DNA of 64,000 bases from Ascochyta rabiei (taxonomy: Eukaryota; Ascomycota; Dothideomycetes; Pleosporales; Didymellaceae), in assembly GCF_004011695.2 (NCBI RefSeq), contig NC_082412.1, forward strand, positions 62,001 to 126,000, in the 5' to 3' direction. The notes beneath the pieces are model-generated. The model did no database searches, had not been told where the DNA came from, and worked only from the letters and a program-made list of their open reading frames with translations. The translations under genes were made by a program, and so were the position numbers. This document shows, one piece after another, positions 1 to 11,200 of the stretch (positions within the stretch are counted from its first letter, which is position 1; each line of letters opens with the position of its first letter).

Positions 1-68
1 CCTCTGAGGAGGAGGAATCCATAGCAAGCTCTAGAGCCGCTACGGACTTCTTTACGTCCCGTACGCAC

Positions 69-179
69 TTACGGACCTCTGTAAAAAATGTTAGCAGCCA
101 GTAGATTTCTTTTACAGGCCTGTAACCTACTCTTCTTCTTCCTCTTCCTCTTCTCCTTCTTCTTCTCCTTCTTGGAGGC

Positions 180-214
<35 letters not shown>

Positions 215-773
215 GGGAGGCAGCAGGGGTGGCGGTGGTGCGGCGGCGCTTCTTGGAGGGGGTGGCAGGGGCAGCGGCAGGGGCAGGGGCAGCAGCAGCG
301 GCAGCGGCAGCGGCAGCGACCTGGCGGCGGGACCTGGAGGGGGTGGCGATGGCGGGGACGGGGACGACGGGGGCGGGCGTGGCTGTAGCAGGGTCAATAA
401 GGTCTGTATGGGGAATGTGGAGGCTGTAAACTTACGGCGGAAGGAGCAGCGGGCGCCCTCACTGCCATAGTGGCAGTTGGCGCACGAGTCGAGCAGCTGG
501 CCTGTAACTACCACGCAGGTAGTATACGGGCCAGCTGCTCGCTGGCAGGAGTCGCATTTGGTGGGGGCGACGCGGCCGACAACCTGCGCGAGCGCAGATT
601 CGAGGTTCTGCTGCCGAACTGCTTACTGTCAGTACAGGGCTCTACAGGACACTTACAGGGGGTTACTTACCAGCGAGGTTGAACTTGCTGGGCTCGTAGC
701 CCGCGCGGAACTCCAGCTGGCGCTGGACTGGCCGAGAAGCCAGCCTTGTGCAGGCCCGCGAGGCGGGCGGCAT
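69..773 (-). CDS. Small host-like gene with two introns and a cysteine-rich DUF3716-like domain
   Basis: I read exons at 773-671, 621-436 and 382-69, giving about 200 residues. Intron 1 (49 bp) has a GTAAGT donor and intron 2 (53 bp) a GTAAGT donor and CAG acceptor; phases agree (103, 186 and 314 nt). Exon 2 encodes a Cys cluster (CDSC, then TTCVVVTG, then SCANCHYGSEGARCSF) resembling the fungal DUF3716 family, whose function is unknown to me. Exon 3 is Ala/Pro-rich and ends in basic patches (SKKRRRT and a Lys/Arg run before SRLQACKRN), suggesting nuclear localisation. The start at 773 has context CGCCATGCC. An Ala-rich ORF starting at 1005 overlaps in another frame, and a one-base change near 735 would join them, so this may be a frameshifted longer gene. 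A further intron near the 3' end is possible (CTGCTAAC then TTTTTTACAG). It lies downstream of the Helitron on the same strand. Domain assignment is from memory of the family. Confidence 0.6.
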
Positions 774-1005
774 GGCGAGCAGGGCGGCGGCGGTGGGCGG
801 GCCGGGGCAGGGGGAGCGGCGGGAGGGCGGGGGCGGCAGCGAGGGCGGCGGCGGCAGTGGCAGCAGCAGCAGTGGCAGCAGCAGCAGCAGCGGCGGCGTC
901 AGCGGCGGCGGTGTTGGCGGTGTTGGCGGGGGCGGTGTTGGCGGCGTCGGCGGCGGCGGTGTTGGCGGGGGCGGCGACGTCGTCGGCGGGGGCGGAGGAG
1001 TCCAT
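667..1005 (-). CDS. Low-complexity Ala-rich ORF, possible true 5' end of the DUF3716-like gene
   Basis: This ORF begins MDSSAPADDVAAPA and is almost wholly Ala/Pro/Thr, from GCC-type trinucleotide runs, before a short tail (LAGLHKAGFS). A TATA-like box and a pyrimidine-rich stretch sit 40-60 bases upstream of its ATG, which suits a fungal core promoter. After about position 735 its frame leaves the frame of the conserved downstream protein and it stops at 667-669, inside intron 1 of the neighbouring gene model. Either it is the real N-terminus of that gene with an indel near 735, or it is an accidental ORF in GC-rich repeat DNA. I see no splice pair between 774 and 1005 that would join the two frames. 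Confidence 0.3.
   Translation of the reverse strand: MDSSAPADDVAAPANTAAADAANTAPANTANTAAADAAAAAAAATAAAATAAAALAAAPALPPLPLPRPAHRRRPARHAARLAGLHKAGFSASPAPAGVPRGLRAQQVQPRW
774..1000. repeat. GC-rich trinucleotide low-complexity tract
   Basis: On the plus strand this is a run of GGC, GCA, GGT and GTT-type triplets with almost no A or T outside them. It opens all frames on both strands, which explains several overlapping ORFs that are not genes. Confidence 0.75.
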
Positions 1006-1042
1006 ATTGATGACCTAGAGAGTAGTAAAACGGGGGGAGGGC

Positions 1043-1068
1043 GGCTGCCTATATAGTATATCGCAGCC
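1043..1068. promoter_or_regulatory. TATA-containing hairpin upstream of the left gene
   Basis: GGCTGC and GCAGCC flank a 14-base loop containing TATATAG. Read on the minus strand the TATATA lies about 50 bases before the ATG at 1005, a usual spacing for a fungal core promoter. The hairpin could instead be debris of the Helitron 3' end, but no CTRR terminus follows it. Confidence 0.35.
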
Positions 1069-1448
1069 AGCTAGCGGCTGCCAAGACCTGCGATATTTTG
1101 GTGTTGTAGCTCACCGTGAATAGTATATTCTGTTTGTCGGGCTAAAACAGTGAATAGGCAGCCATCAAATGATGTTATAGGGCCTGTGGCTATACTGTAT
1201 CTGGATTGTACGGTCACTGTACGTGGCCTGATTGGTGCTGGATACTGGTACGCGGGGGGTTTGTAAGCTCACGGTGAAGGTCAACCTGCGGGCACAATAG
1301 CACCTGTAACGGCAGAATAACTAGGCGGTGACGTACTATTGATAGCCGTTAGCCCGATATACTAGTAGGTTGTGGCAGTGACGTTGACAGGCTGATATAC
1401 TGGTAGCGGCGACGTTAGCGGGCTGATATACTAGTAGGTTGTGGCTGG
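1069..1448. other. Non-coding spacer with three copies of a GATATACTRGTAG motif
   Basis: No gene is seen. Between about 1352 and 1440 the motif GATATACTAGTAG (or TGGTAG) occurs three times, about 35 bases apart, twice followed by GTTGTGGC. The array lies directly downstream of the Helitron helicase stop, so it is probably the 3' non-coding part of that element. I could not place the Helitron 3' terminus. Confidence 0.5.
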
Positions 1449-4400
1449 CTACAGGAGCACCTCTGGGTATACGATATTAGGGACCGTACGGGATGGCTCA
1501 TCGCTAGTATCAGGTGCTGGCAGCAGGATTGACAGGCCTGCAAGTGTAGTTACACGGGACATAGCTACGTATAGCTGGCCATGTGTAAACACAGCGTGAC
1601 GCAGATCAACGCCTACAACAGAGAGTGACTGGCCCTGTGACTTGTTTACAGTGATTGCAAAGGAGAGGCGAACTGGAAACTGGACCCGGCTGACGATAAA
1701 CGGGAGCTCTCTACTGGTTGAAGTGAGCCTGATACGTGGCAGCAGGCGGAGCTGGCCTGCAAACTCGCCAGATAGGATGCGGGCCTGGATACAGCGGGAG
1801 GATATCTGTGTAACCGCTAAACGGGTACTGTTGCAGAGCCCCTGGCTTGGGTACAGGTTCCGTAGAAGCATTATTGGTACGCCTACCTTGAGCAGAAGGC
1901 GTGACGGGGGCAGTGACGGGGGCTCAAAGGACTGCAGCAGCTCTACGGGAGGCAGATCCTGTGTTGTATTGTCCTCAACCTCAGCAGAGTCCACTGCAAC
2001 CAGCTCTACTAGCTCACCAGGGAAGGCAGCAAGCATTGCGGCGTTGATTACAGCCACTGCGTCGTTCCGTACGGCCAGTATAGCACGGCCGTTGAGGACC
2101 TGATAGTCCGCAGCAGCCTGCTGGAGGAGGTGCGGCGGATAGACGTGATCCAGGAAGCCCTGTAGGCTGTAGTAGACGGTCATCCAGTCTGGGATGGAGA
2201 TCAGGCCATCCATCTCACGGGTAGCCAGTCCCCGGCACCAGGCTGCAAAACAGGTGTTGTCAGCCCCAGATAGCACCCGCATATTCTGACGCAGGTGCAG
2301 TACAGTCATGTGCGGCCATATGAGCGTAGACTGCTGCAGGCAGGCGTTGACGATGGCAGGCCGCTGGCCCCGGCGGACGACGGGTAGGATCTGGGCAAAA
2401 TCGCCGCTGGCAATTACAGGGAGGCCGCCAAACAGGGCAGGGGAGCTACGGACGTCCTGCAGCATACGGTGGACTGCCTCGAAGCAGTAACGGTGCTGCA
2501 TAGGCACCTCGTCCCAGATAACTAGAGTAGCGGCCTGCAGCAGCCGCCCAAGCTCCGAGCCTGGAGCAACAGGGCAGATGGAATCGTCGTGGATATCCAA
2601 CGGGATCCGGAAACGGGAGTGGGCAGTGCGGCCGCCGGGCAGCAGGACAGCAGCTATACCCGACGACGCAACGCACAGGACCACCTGGCCTGTAGAGCGA
2701 TAGTAGGCACATATACAGCGCCAGAGGAACGTCTTGCCTGTGCCTGCTGGGCCCTGTACGAAGAAGTGGGCAGTGCTGTGGTCAGCCTCAATAGCGGCAG
2801 TAACGGCATCAAATACGGCGCGCTGGTCCATATTCAGCCCTGTAACAGTGTCCCAGAAGGCAGTGTCCTGCCCGTCTGTATCGTAGGCCAGCTCAGCGGC
2901 AAGAAGCTGATTCTGCAGCCGTACTCCCCAGTTGAACTGGCACGCAGGGAGTGAGAAATCCGTAAGACGTTTGCCAGACTCTGCCAGCAGCCCTTCTATC
3001 AGATACAGGCCGTAGTCAAGGTACGCGTCTGGATCTGCGGATACTAGCAGGGCAGCAGCAGCCTCAGGTAAGTCGTCACACAAATCCGCCTGGAAGGCTG
3101 CCCAGATAGCAGCTGGATCTGTAACAGGCCCATTTAAGAGAGCAGTAACGAAGAAGTACCGTAACGCCTGGCCTGTGGCAAACGTAACGGCGTCCTGGAA
3201 GCAGGCTACCCAGTCTCCATCGTGTAGCAGTAACCCGCGGGCAGCTGCGGCGGCCTGGAAAGTAGGATACTCTGTGCCGCTAAAGGTACGCAGGTCCGCG
3301 TAGGACTGTGGACCCCGTACGGTAGTCAAGAGAAGCCGTAGATAGAACCGTTCACCCTGTAGCGGGCTGCAAAAGTACATGCGGCCAATCGCAGTGCCGC
3401 GCTGACGCACGTGCCAGGTCCGTGACGGGAGGTGCCAAACAAACTGGGATGGATAGTCCTGATATAGGACCTCACGGCCATACTCATGGTCAGCGTTGCG
3501 CTGGAAGAACGCCGTAAGCGTAGTTACAGATCGCTCCAGGCGGGCTGATAACTCTGCAGTAGTAGCGTTAGCAGGGAACGTAACTATCTGCTCATTCGGT
3601 AGGTGGACCGCTAGGGGCACTACAGTGGGCCGCTCCATGTGTACTGGGTACTCAAACAGCCGCCAAACAGCCTCAGATGGACTGATATATCGCCCGTTTA
3701 GATGCTGCTTAACCTCATCTGCTTCTGAGACGTTTAGTACTGCCCTGTCAGTGCCCTTGTAGATGTACTTGTGGACGTATTTGATAGCGTGGATAGTGCC
3801 GCAAACCTCTACATTGATATAGGCCCAGTACTTACGGAGCAGACCAGGGTTATACGGGACAACCCAGCTGTTATTAAGGTGTACAATACGGCCCTTACAC
3901 CGTACAGCAAGCGTGCGGCCATTATCCCGGCGCTGATACTCAGGGTACCCGTCCTCATGGACCACTGTAGATGGGCAGTAACGCTTAGGAAAGTTCTTAG
4001 AGCACCGCGTCGGGGCGCTGTCGCGCTGAGGCACCATACACGGGGCCTGCAGATTGTGCTCCCCACATGGCCCGTGAAGCATGAAGGTCCGTACAACCTC
4101 TGTAAGCAGGCTGTCTGGGTCATCTACAGGGGAAGGGATCTCAGCCCGGATAGTGCTATCAATTGTTACAGGATCCGTGAACGCCTCGCGGTTGTGTGGG
4201 GTCAGGAACAGCAGCAGGTGTATATGGGGCAGGCCCTGTTTCTGGTACTCAATCGTGTACACGTGGCCCAGATGGGTGCCAAACAGGTTGCTCTTCACAT
4301 CGGCTACTAGCTTCTGCACCTTCAGATGGAAGGCCCGGCAGATTAGATCAGGCCGATTCAGGCCTGTCTCCCCAGGGCGGAGCTCACGGGCAACCTCTGG

Positions 4401-6480
4401 CCAGTATGGGCTAGCTGTAAAAGTGATAAACAGGGTAGGGCGGCCATATCAACGGACGATAGCCATAGAGTCCTGATAGCACTGGCTGACAAATCGTGAG
4501 CTGCCTAGATAGGACGACGGCAGGACAACGCGGCGTCCAACAGGGCCTGCCTGGGCGTCGTTGTTGCCCATAACGGCATCAGCAACACCGCTATACAGGT
4601 CTGCCCGCAGCTGTGCCTGGTTTGCTCGGATCCAGGCCAGCCGGGCCTGGTCGCAGATAGCCCAGATATCCACAACGTACTGCTGAAACAGCCTGTAGAA
4701 GCGGAACGGATTTGTAGTCTGCCCAGGGCGGGGGTGTAGATAGTATCGATAGTAGGTTTGCTGGGTCAGCGACGTCTGCAGACGGGATCCGTCCTGGTTA
4801 CGGAGCGTTAGCCCCGGCCGCCACCCAGAATCCCCGTGGGGAAACATCAGTACGTAGTGTAGCGGCATGTAAGATGGGTGGGCGGCGCTGATAGTAAACA
4901 GGGCGCTGGAGTTACGGGCCGCTAGGACGATGGGACGGGACGTCTCTGCACCTGCTGCGTCAGGTATCACTAGGCCTAGCTCATCGCTAGTAGGTACGTT
5001 CTCCCTGCGGCGGTCCTGCCTAGTCTCTAGGGCTAGTGTAAGCCTGCTGGTTAGTATGACGCAGGCGTCTGCAGCGCTACTGTTGAGCCGATCCTGGGCC
5101 GTGCGGTATATAGATATATATGGGTTATTGATCTCATATAGCATTGCTGTTAGATCTTAGAGAATCTGGAGCTGTAAGTGGCTGTTCCGCTGGTGGCGGG
5201 CGTTGGCAGCGTACTGTGGGTTGTAAAAGTATAGCTGAGCGTACTGCGGCAGGCTTCCCTTGAGAACCTCTACAGGGCCGCTGCGGTGGTATAGGGCCCC
5301 GTGGATCTGAAACACCTGCACGCCAGGGCCCTGCGCCCCACGGCTGGTAGGTGTACAGTCTACCGAGGTAAACGCAAAGGCAGCGTTGTAGGCCTGTAGC
5401 TCCTTACGGAAGTGCCGCGCTGCTAGAGTATTCGTGTTGAGTAGCTGATACAGGTACGACGGCAGCGGTGTGAGGGCTGGCAGGTTGACCTCGCCGTCCA
5501 GGCAGCAGAGAGTAAATCGCGGGTCTGTTACAGAGGTAGTGCTCTTCCGCTCATCTATCCAGTGTAAGGCGCCGCAGGCTGAACAGGGCACCTGCATGCT
5601 GCCAATATCGTAGTATACACCATCAGGACGACGTCGCAGGAGCGGGGTGGTGTCCTGTTGGAGCCCTACAAGGACTGTCTCAGGCAGGTCGTCAAACGGG
5701 TTATCACTATACTGGGAGCTAGGGGCAGCAGCTGGAGCAGCAGCAGCCGGGTTATTAGGAGTATTACTGGCACTGCCCTCACGGCGTGAGGCCTGTTCAG
5801 GGGCGCTAGCACTGGGCGCTGGCTGGGAGGCAGTTAGGCGGTCCCTCTGGGGGCTTGATGGACGTGGAGGTGTAGAGAGACGGCGTCGCCGGCGGCCTGC
5901 ACGGGACGTCTACTGACTGTAAGCGTAATCAGAGAGAGGGGGAGGTAGTAGTTACGGCACTACAGTTGCTACATGGCTGGTAGACGCCCCCTATCCGGTT
6001 GCGGCAGAAGTTAGCAGATGGGAGATAGGTCCTACAGCTGCTGCAAAATACTTGGGATGATGGCTGGCTGACGGCTAGGGAAAAGACTGGAGGGGGGGGG
6101 GGGCTAGAACACGCCGTGGACGGGCCATACGAACCTGTAGCGAGCCTGTACAGGACCTGTAAAGCTTTTTACAGGAGTTTACAGGAGCAGATTACCAGAA
6201 CAATATAGGGCCGCTACGGGCGGTGTAGGACGTCAGTATAGCTGAGAGTTGACGCTAGAGGGTGCACGGCCAGAAAACGACAACTTTACACGTCTGCTGC
6301 GCCCGCTACAGGGCTGATTAATTTGTCTCAAGCAGATAGGCAGGTAGCGGCGAGTTTTATCAGCTATCTGGCACTTATTTCAGGGCTTACAGGGGCTTTG
6401 TTGGGGAGATCACTTTAACCTGTTTATATATAAGATATGAGGGTGATTTTCGTCTTATCTAGGTTCTGGTGGGGGCCCCT
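1350..6480 (-). mobile_element. Helitron (autonomous type, inactivated); ends approximate
   Basis: The element is defined by its RepHel frame. It is GC-rich and lacks the dense TAG/TAA decay seen from 6.6 kb onward, so it is younger, of lower copy number, or escaped RIP. I could not identify the 5' TC or the 3' hairpin plus CTRR end, so both limits are guesses. The neighbouring gene at 69-773 could lie inside the element as a capture; this is not shown. Confidence 0.6.
1449..5909 (-). pseudogene. Helitron Rep/Pif1-helicase, two nonsense codons
   Basis: One reading frame runs from 5909 to 1449 (about 1487 codons, a normal RepHel length) and is broken only by TAA at 5157-5159 and TGA at 4449-4451; another in-frame TAG (5910-5912) lies just upstream and no ATG was fixed. 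From N to C: a CxxC-ALHW zinc-finger-like segment near 5590-5555, the Helitron-like N domain, the HUH nuclease motif (GLPHIHLLLFL, near 4225), the tyrosine motif YVHKYIYKG (near 3770), then a full Pif1 helicase with Walker A GPAGTGKT (2753-2730), VIWDEVPM, GDFAQILP, LRQNMRV, VNKSQGQSL and YVAMSRVT. The protein would nick and unwind DNA for rolling-circle transposition. Both stops are one C-to-T change from CAA and CGA sense codons. The helicase half is otherwise open for about 957 codons. Confidence 0.9.
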
Positions 6481-6689
6481 GCACGGTTTCTTGGCAGGTA
6501 TATCGCCTAACCCATTTCTCCAATACCTTTCATTTGACAACTCCACGGGCGAGTCGAACACACAGGCGAGTCAGACACTTAAATTCACACCAAAAATCAC
6601 AATTCTTACACCTTAATATCTCCACAACCACACAATAGAATTGTCTAGAAATTTAAATACTATGCTGTATCTATATACTAATAAAGAAT
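5913..6689. other. Gene-free low-RIP sequence between the Helitron and the first LINE fragment
   Basis: No coding frame is recognised. It holds a 12-base G run near 6092 and several short TTACAGG/CCTGTAA motifs that are also common around the Helitron. Composition turns AT-rich at about 6420. The stretch 6480-6650 has ordinary, not RIP-like, composition and may be old host sequence. Confidence 0.5.
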
Positions 6690-6908
6690 CTAGACTATAA
6701 TAGCTAGGTTGTCTAGGTAGGATAGCAATTAGTTTGTAATTAACTAAAATAGAGGTCTAATATATATTAGGAATAGAACAGGTAAGACAGGGCTTCCTTT
6801 TAGGATTCCAGCGTTTATATTACTAAATTCTTCTGTTTCTCTATTAAAGGATAGTCGTAGTTAGCGTCTAGGGAGAAATAATTAGATCTAGGCTATTAGG
6901 CTGCATAG
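6690..6908 (-). mobile_element. LINE-1 copy (Tad-like), fragment C: reverse transcriptase 3' part
   Basis: Read on the minus strand this matches the second LINE at about 47830-48040 almost base for base (segments encoding NSETEEFSNI and LLQGSPVLPVL, with the YLDD-like RT region just after). It continues, across the gypsy insertion at 6909-14977, the LINE segment at 14978-15534. Similarity to the second LINE stops near 6690, so this copy lacks its 3' end. Confidence 0.85.
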
Positions 6909-7063
6909 TGTTATAGGCTTAGACCTTGTCTAAGCCTTAAGCGAGACAGGGCGGTCACGTGCCCTACAGACATATTAGAAGGACACGCAACGTGTTACCT
7001 CCTTAAGAGATATAATACTATATTAACTATTAGTATATCTAACCCTAAGGCTAGTCTATAACA
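6909..7063 (+). repeat. 5' LTR of gypsy element 1
   Basis: Starts TGTTATAGG and ends CTATAACA. It differs from the right LTR at about a dozen positions, mostly transitions. Confidence 0.93.
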
Positions 7064-7104
7064 TTTCTATCTCTTCTTCTAGGAGAACAGCTAGCACTCG
7101 TACT

Positions 7105-8250
7105 ATGTCGGCCAGTTCCTAAAATATCCCCCTAGACAAATCCGTCCCCTTAACCCTTTAGGAATTTATAGCCTAAATATTATAGTTTATAACAAACTTA
7201 TAGTAAGCCTTAACTACTACTAATAAGTATATAGTATTACTTAAACGCAATAACTCTAATATACGTACGTTTGTTAAGTCCCTAGCATAAACAGCTAACA
7301 CCTGTACTAGACCTGCGTCTACAGTCCCTTTATCCTCTTTAGAAGTAACGCTGTACCCCTTAACGTCTACTCTAGCTCCTAACCTGCCTTACAACGTGCT
7401 GTTTTTAGCGTCTGCCTTAGGCCTACATGCCCCTATGTAGACACCTACAGCCTATAGGAAACCTCTTCCTATAGGTAAGGCCTTTACTAGGGATAAATCC
7501 TTATTTAAGACGTAGCAGGTTATAATAGAAAATAAGCTGCAGGTAGATACGTCCTTTATTAGTAGGCTATAGGACATGTTTACCTTTATATAGTCCTAGC
7601 TTAGTATATCTGTACAACGTAATATAGCACTATTCTATAAGATTAGTGGTACCTAAGGCGTGTAGAGCCTAGAGGACTTCCTAGCATACCTAGAATTCTG
7701 CTACAGCAACAACTACAGCTAGGAACAGGCCTAGGCAAAACTGGAGAACGTTTGTTAGGGTTCCAACAAGTTGTTCTAAGACTTTTTTATCTAGTTTAAA
7801 TAGCTACTAGTGCAAGGTAGCAGCCTTTACTAGGACAGAAAACAGCACCTATTAAAACTCTGCTAGGCTCTAAACGCAAATATCTGCAATATAGTAATAA
7901 ACTAAGGAGTAACTTATATAGATTATAACGCAGCTGTTATAGAGTATAAGTCTATTACTATAGACGTTAAGACTATAGCTATAGAAAACTAGCTACGCTA
8001 CAGCCCTACCTAGGTGCTACTAAAGCATAACAGGGATAGTAATATTAAGATAACAGTTATGTCTGCAGTACGCACTAGCAGCAGTGCTAAGCGTAGGGGT
8101 TAAAAGCAGTCTGCTCCTAACCAGGCTACGTAGGTTCCTAATAAGGTATTCTAGCAACGCTAGAAGGCTAACCTATGTACCTGTTGCAGTAAGAAGGGAC
8201 ACATTTACTAGGATTGCGCTAACGCAGTAGTAACTATAGTGTAGGTAGTA
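7105..8250 (+). pseudogene. gag of gypsy element 1 (nonsense-riddled)
   Basis: A frame from ATG at 7105 (MSASS) stays readable to about 8250 if TAG/TAA are taken as former Gln or Trp. It ends with an intact CCHC zinc knuckle at 8176-8217 (CTCCSKKGHIY, stop, DC; spacing CX2CX4HX4C), the nucleic-acid-binding motif of Gag. No functional product is possible with this many stops. Confidence 0.85.
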
Positions 8251-8299
8251 ATAATCTTAAGTAAGGAAGAGGCTAGTTTGTATAGGGGAAACTAGCTGC

Positions 8300-11200
8300 C
8301 TCTAATGTAAGTCTAAGTTAGGAGCGCTGTAGAAGTATATTAGTAGGGGAGACTACTAGTATAGGGGCATTGCAGGCTACTAGAGGAGCTATTACAGACT
8401 CTATAGATATGCCCCTATTCTACATCCTATTATTTATTAACAGGGTAACTTAGGCTAACGCGCTAGTAGACTTAGGGTAGAAATGCTTTTGTGTAGTATG
8501 TAATAACTTTACTGCGCGCTTAGGAGGAGACTTTATTAAGGTGCTGCTATAACGCTTAGCGTAAGTATTAGGCACTAGTAGGAAGTCTATAATTTCCTGT
8601 TTAGTCCTGTTTAGGTATAACTTAGACAGGTAGCACTTATAGGCTGTAGCCTATATAGTGCTAGGTCTAAGCTAGGATATTATTTTAGGGAAACCCTAGC
8701 TTTAATAAAAGGGCTTGGTATTAGACGTAGAAAAGGGCACACTAATAATATAACAGGTAGGGAACCTTATAGTCTATAAGTCCTTATAGAATAAAGTAAA
8801 CGTTTACATAGCTCTTTTATTAGTAACTAAGTTTAATAAGACCCTAGCTAATAGGCTCTAGAATCACCTACCTAGGGACTAGTTTGTCTCTATAAGCCTC
8901 TACGATATTACTAAAATCCTCTTAGTCTAATCCCTAGGAGCACAAGGGACGGCGGAGGAGGTAGATTCTCTTCCCCCTAAGTTAGTCTAGTTTTAGGACC
9001 TATTTAATAAGAGTAAGGCTTTAGGCCTTCCTCTATATAGGGGCTGGATAGATTACTACATACAGTTACAACGCAACTAGTCTAGGAAGGAGGAGCCTCT
9101 ACCCTAGGGACCTCTATACAACATGCTAAGGGACTAGCTACTTAAGCTACAGAAGCAGGTGTTAGCACTAATAGACAAGGGGTGGATCTGCGCCTCCTCT
9201 TCCCTAGCAGAGGCCCTAGTCCTGCTAGTTAAGAAGTCCTCTAGGGGGTGGCATATGTGCGTAGACTATTACGCACTTAATAGCATTATAATTACTCACT
9301 AGTACCTACTCCCTCTTATTAAGGAGACGTTGCGTACACTAGGGGGTGCCTACTAGTTATCTAAGGTTAATATCTATGCAGCGTTTTACTAGATTTATGT
9401 TGTAGAAGGAGGTAAGCACCTTACTACGTTCTGCACTTGTTTTAGGCTCTTTAAGTGGCTAGTCTACCTGTTTAGCCTAGCTAGAGCGCTAGCGTTCTTC
9501 TAGCGTTACATTAACAGCGCGCTTTAGGAGATATTAGGCAACTATGCTACTGCGTACCTAGATAATTTCCTTATTTACAGTAGCAGGTCTAGAACTAACT
9601 ACTTAGGGAAGGTTAGCAGAGTCCTTACGCTCCTACGCGACGCTAGGCTGTATTTAGATCCTAAGAAGTGCGTATTTGCAATAAAGGAGGTACACTACCT
9701 AGGATTTTTATAGAAGCTAGAAAAATTATTTACCCTAATCCTAAGAAGGTTAAGGCTATCTGTAATTAGGAATACATACAGTCTTTACGCAGGGTCTGCA
9801 GTTTCCTAGGGTTTGCTAACTTCTACTAGGACTTTATCCTAGCCTTCTCTAATATTGCTACCCTACTTAATTAACTTATAGGGAAAGATATCCTGTTCTA
9901 GTAGGGGCAGGAGGAGGATGCAGCGTTCTACTAGCTAAAGAACGCATTTATAACAGAACTGGTCCTAGCCTAGTAGGACCCTAAATAAGAGACACTACTA
10001 AAGGCAGACTGCTCTAGCAAGGCGTTAGGCAGCTGCCTTTCTTAATAGCATAGGAAGGTGCTTTGCCCTATAGCGTACTACTCTGCTACACTTATAGTAG
10101 AATAATAAAACTATATAATCTATAATAAGGAGTTAACTGCTGTTATAAAGTGCCTAGGGGTCTAGGTAGCTAAATTAGGGTCTGTTGCTAAACTGTCTAC
10201 TATCCTAACTAATTATAAGAATCTCTAGTACTTTACTTCAGCGTGCAGGCTAAGAGGTAGTACTGCTAGGCAGAGGAGCTGTTAAAATTCCGTTTCTACC
10301 TTTGCTTCTGCCTAGGGCGCCTTGCAGCCTAACTAGATGTGCTAAGCTGCTAGGAACAGGACTATAATAGGAGGTTAGGGCGGATCTATAGGATAATAAC
10401 CCTAGTTTTAGTGTTAGTAGTTACTATACTAGGCCCTAGTACGCCTCTACTTTTTATTAACGCACATATGTAATTACTGTAGAATAAAGGCGTTTAGCAG
10501 GACGTAGGGTATATAGCACGCGTGTCTACTATCTATAATAGAGCCTACTAGTTCCCTCCTAAGGCTAAGACTACTTAGCAAATTACAGATTGTACACTTA
10601 GTGCTTATAGCATACTGCTATAGCATAGGTTTATGTAGTTTCTGCATTAGAAGCTACTTATAACTACAATAATTTTAAGGGCACATAAATCTAACCTAAC
10701 AGGCTATCTAGGTGCTAACGCTATATTCTATATTATTAGATGTAACTTCTACTAGAAAGGGATGTTATAGGACGTTTAGCGTTCTATCTATAACTACTAA
10801 TGTTTTAGCGCGCATATGTTGCAGCGCTAATAGTAGGGCTTACTTTAGCTATTACCTATTACTAGCTGTTTTTAGTCCTAGATTTTAATAGACTTTATAG
10901 TTAACCTCTTTTAGGCTAATAAGAACGCATTGCGCTATCTCTTAGATATTATAGATTATCTCTCTAAGTATATATAGCTAGAACCAATAACTTCTATAAC
11001 TATAGAATATTACGCTAAGGCCTTCTGCAATACGTAGTAGTAGTTTTAGGGCTTTCCTAGCGCTATAATTACAGACCGCAGCTTAGACTAGCTGGGACAT
11101 TTTTAGATAACGCTGTGTAGCCTTATAGGGGTAGACTAGCTACTCTCTACAGCCTATTACCCCTAGACAGATAGAGGGACAGAGCGAGCTAACTAAGAGG

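Noticed and set aside
88..429. Plus-strand ORF of 113 codons with a Phe/Leu-rich start, like a signal peptide
   Set aside because: It is the antisense of the Lys/Glu-rich 3' end of the spliced minus-strand gene, in low-complexity DNA.
477..1018. Several overlapping plus-strand ORFs rich in Gly, Arg, Gln or Ala
   Set aside because: All come from the GC-rich triplet tract read in different frames; none has conserved features.
1642..4476. Plus-strand and alternative-frame ORFs across the Helitron helicase
   Set aside because: They are shadows of the minus-strand RepHel frame, which has all its motifs.
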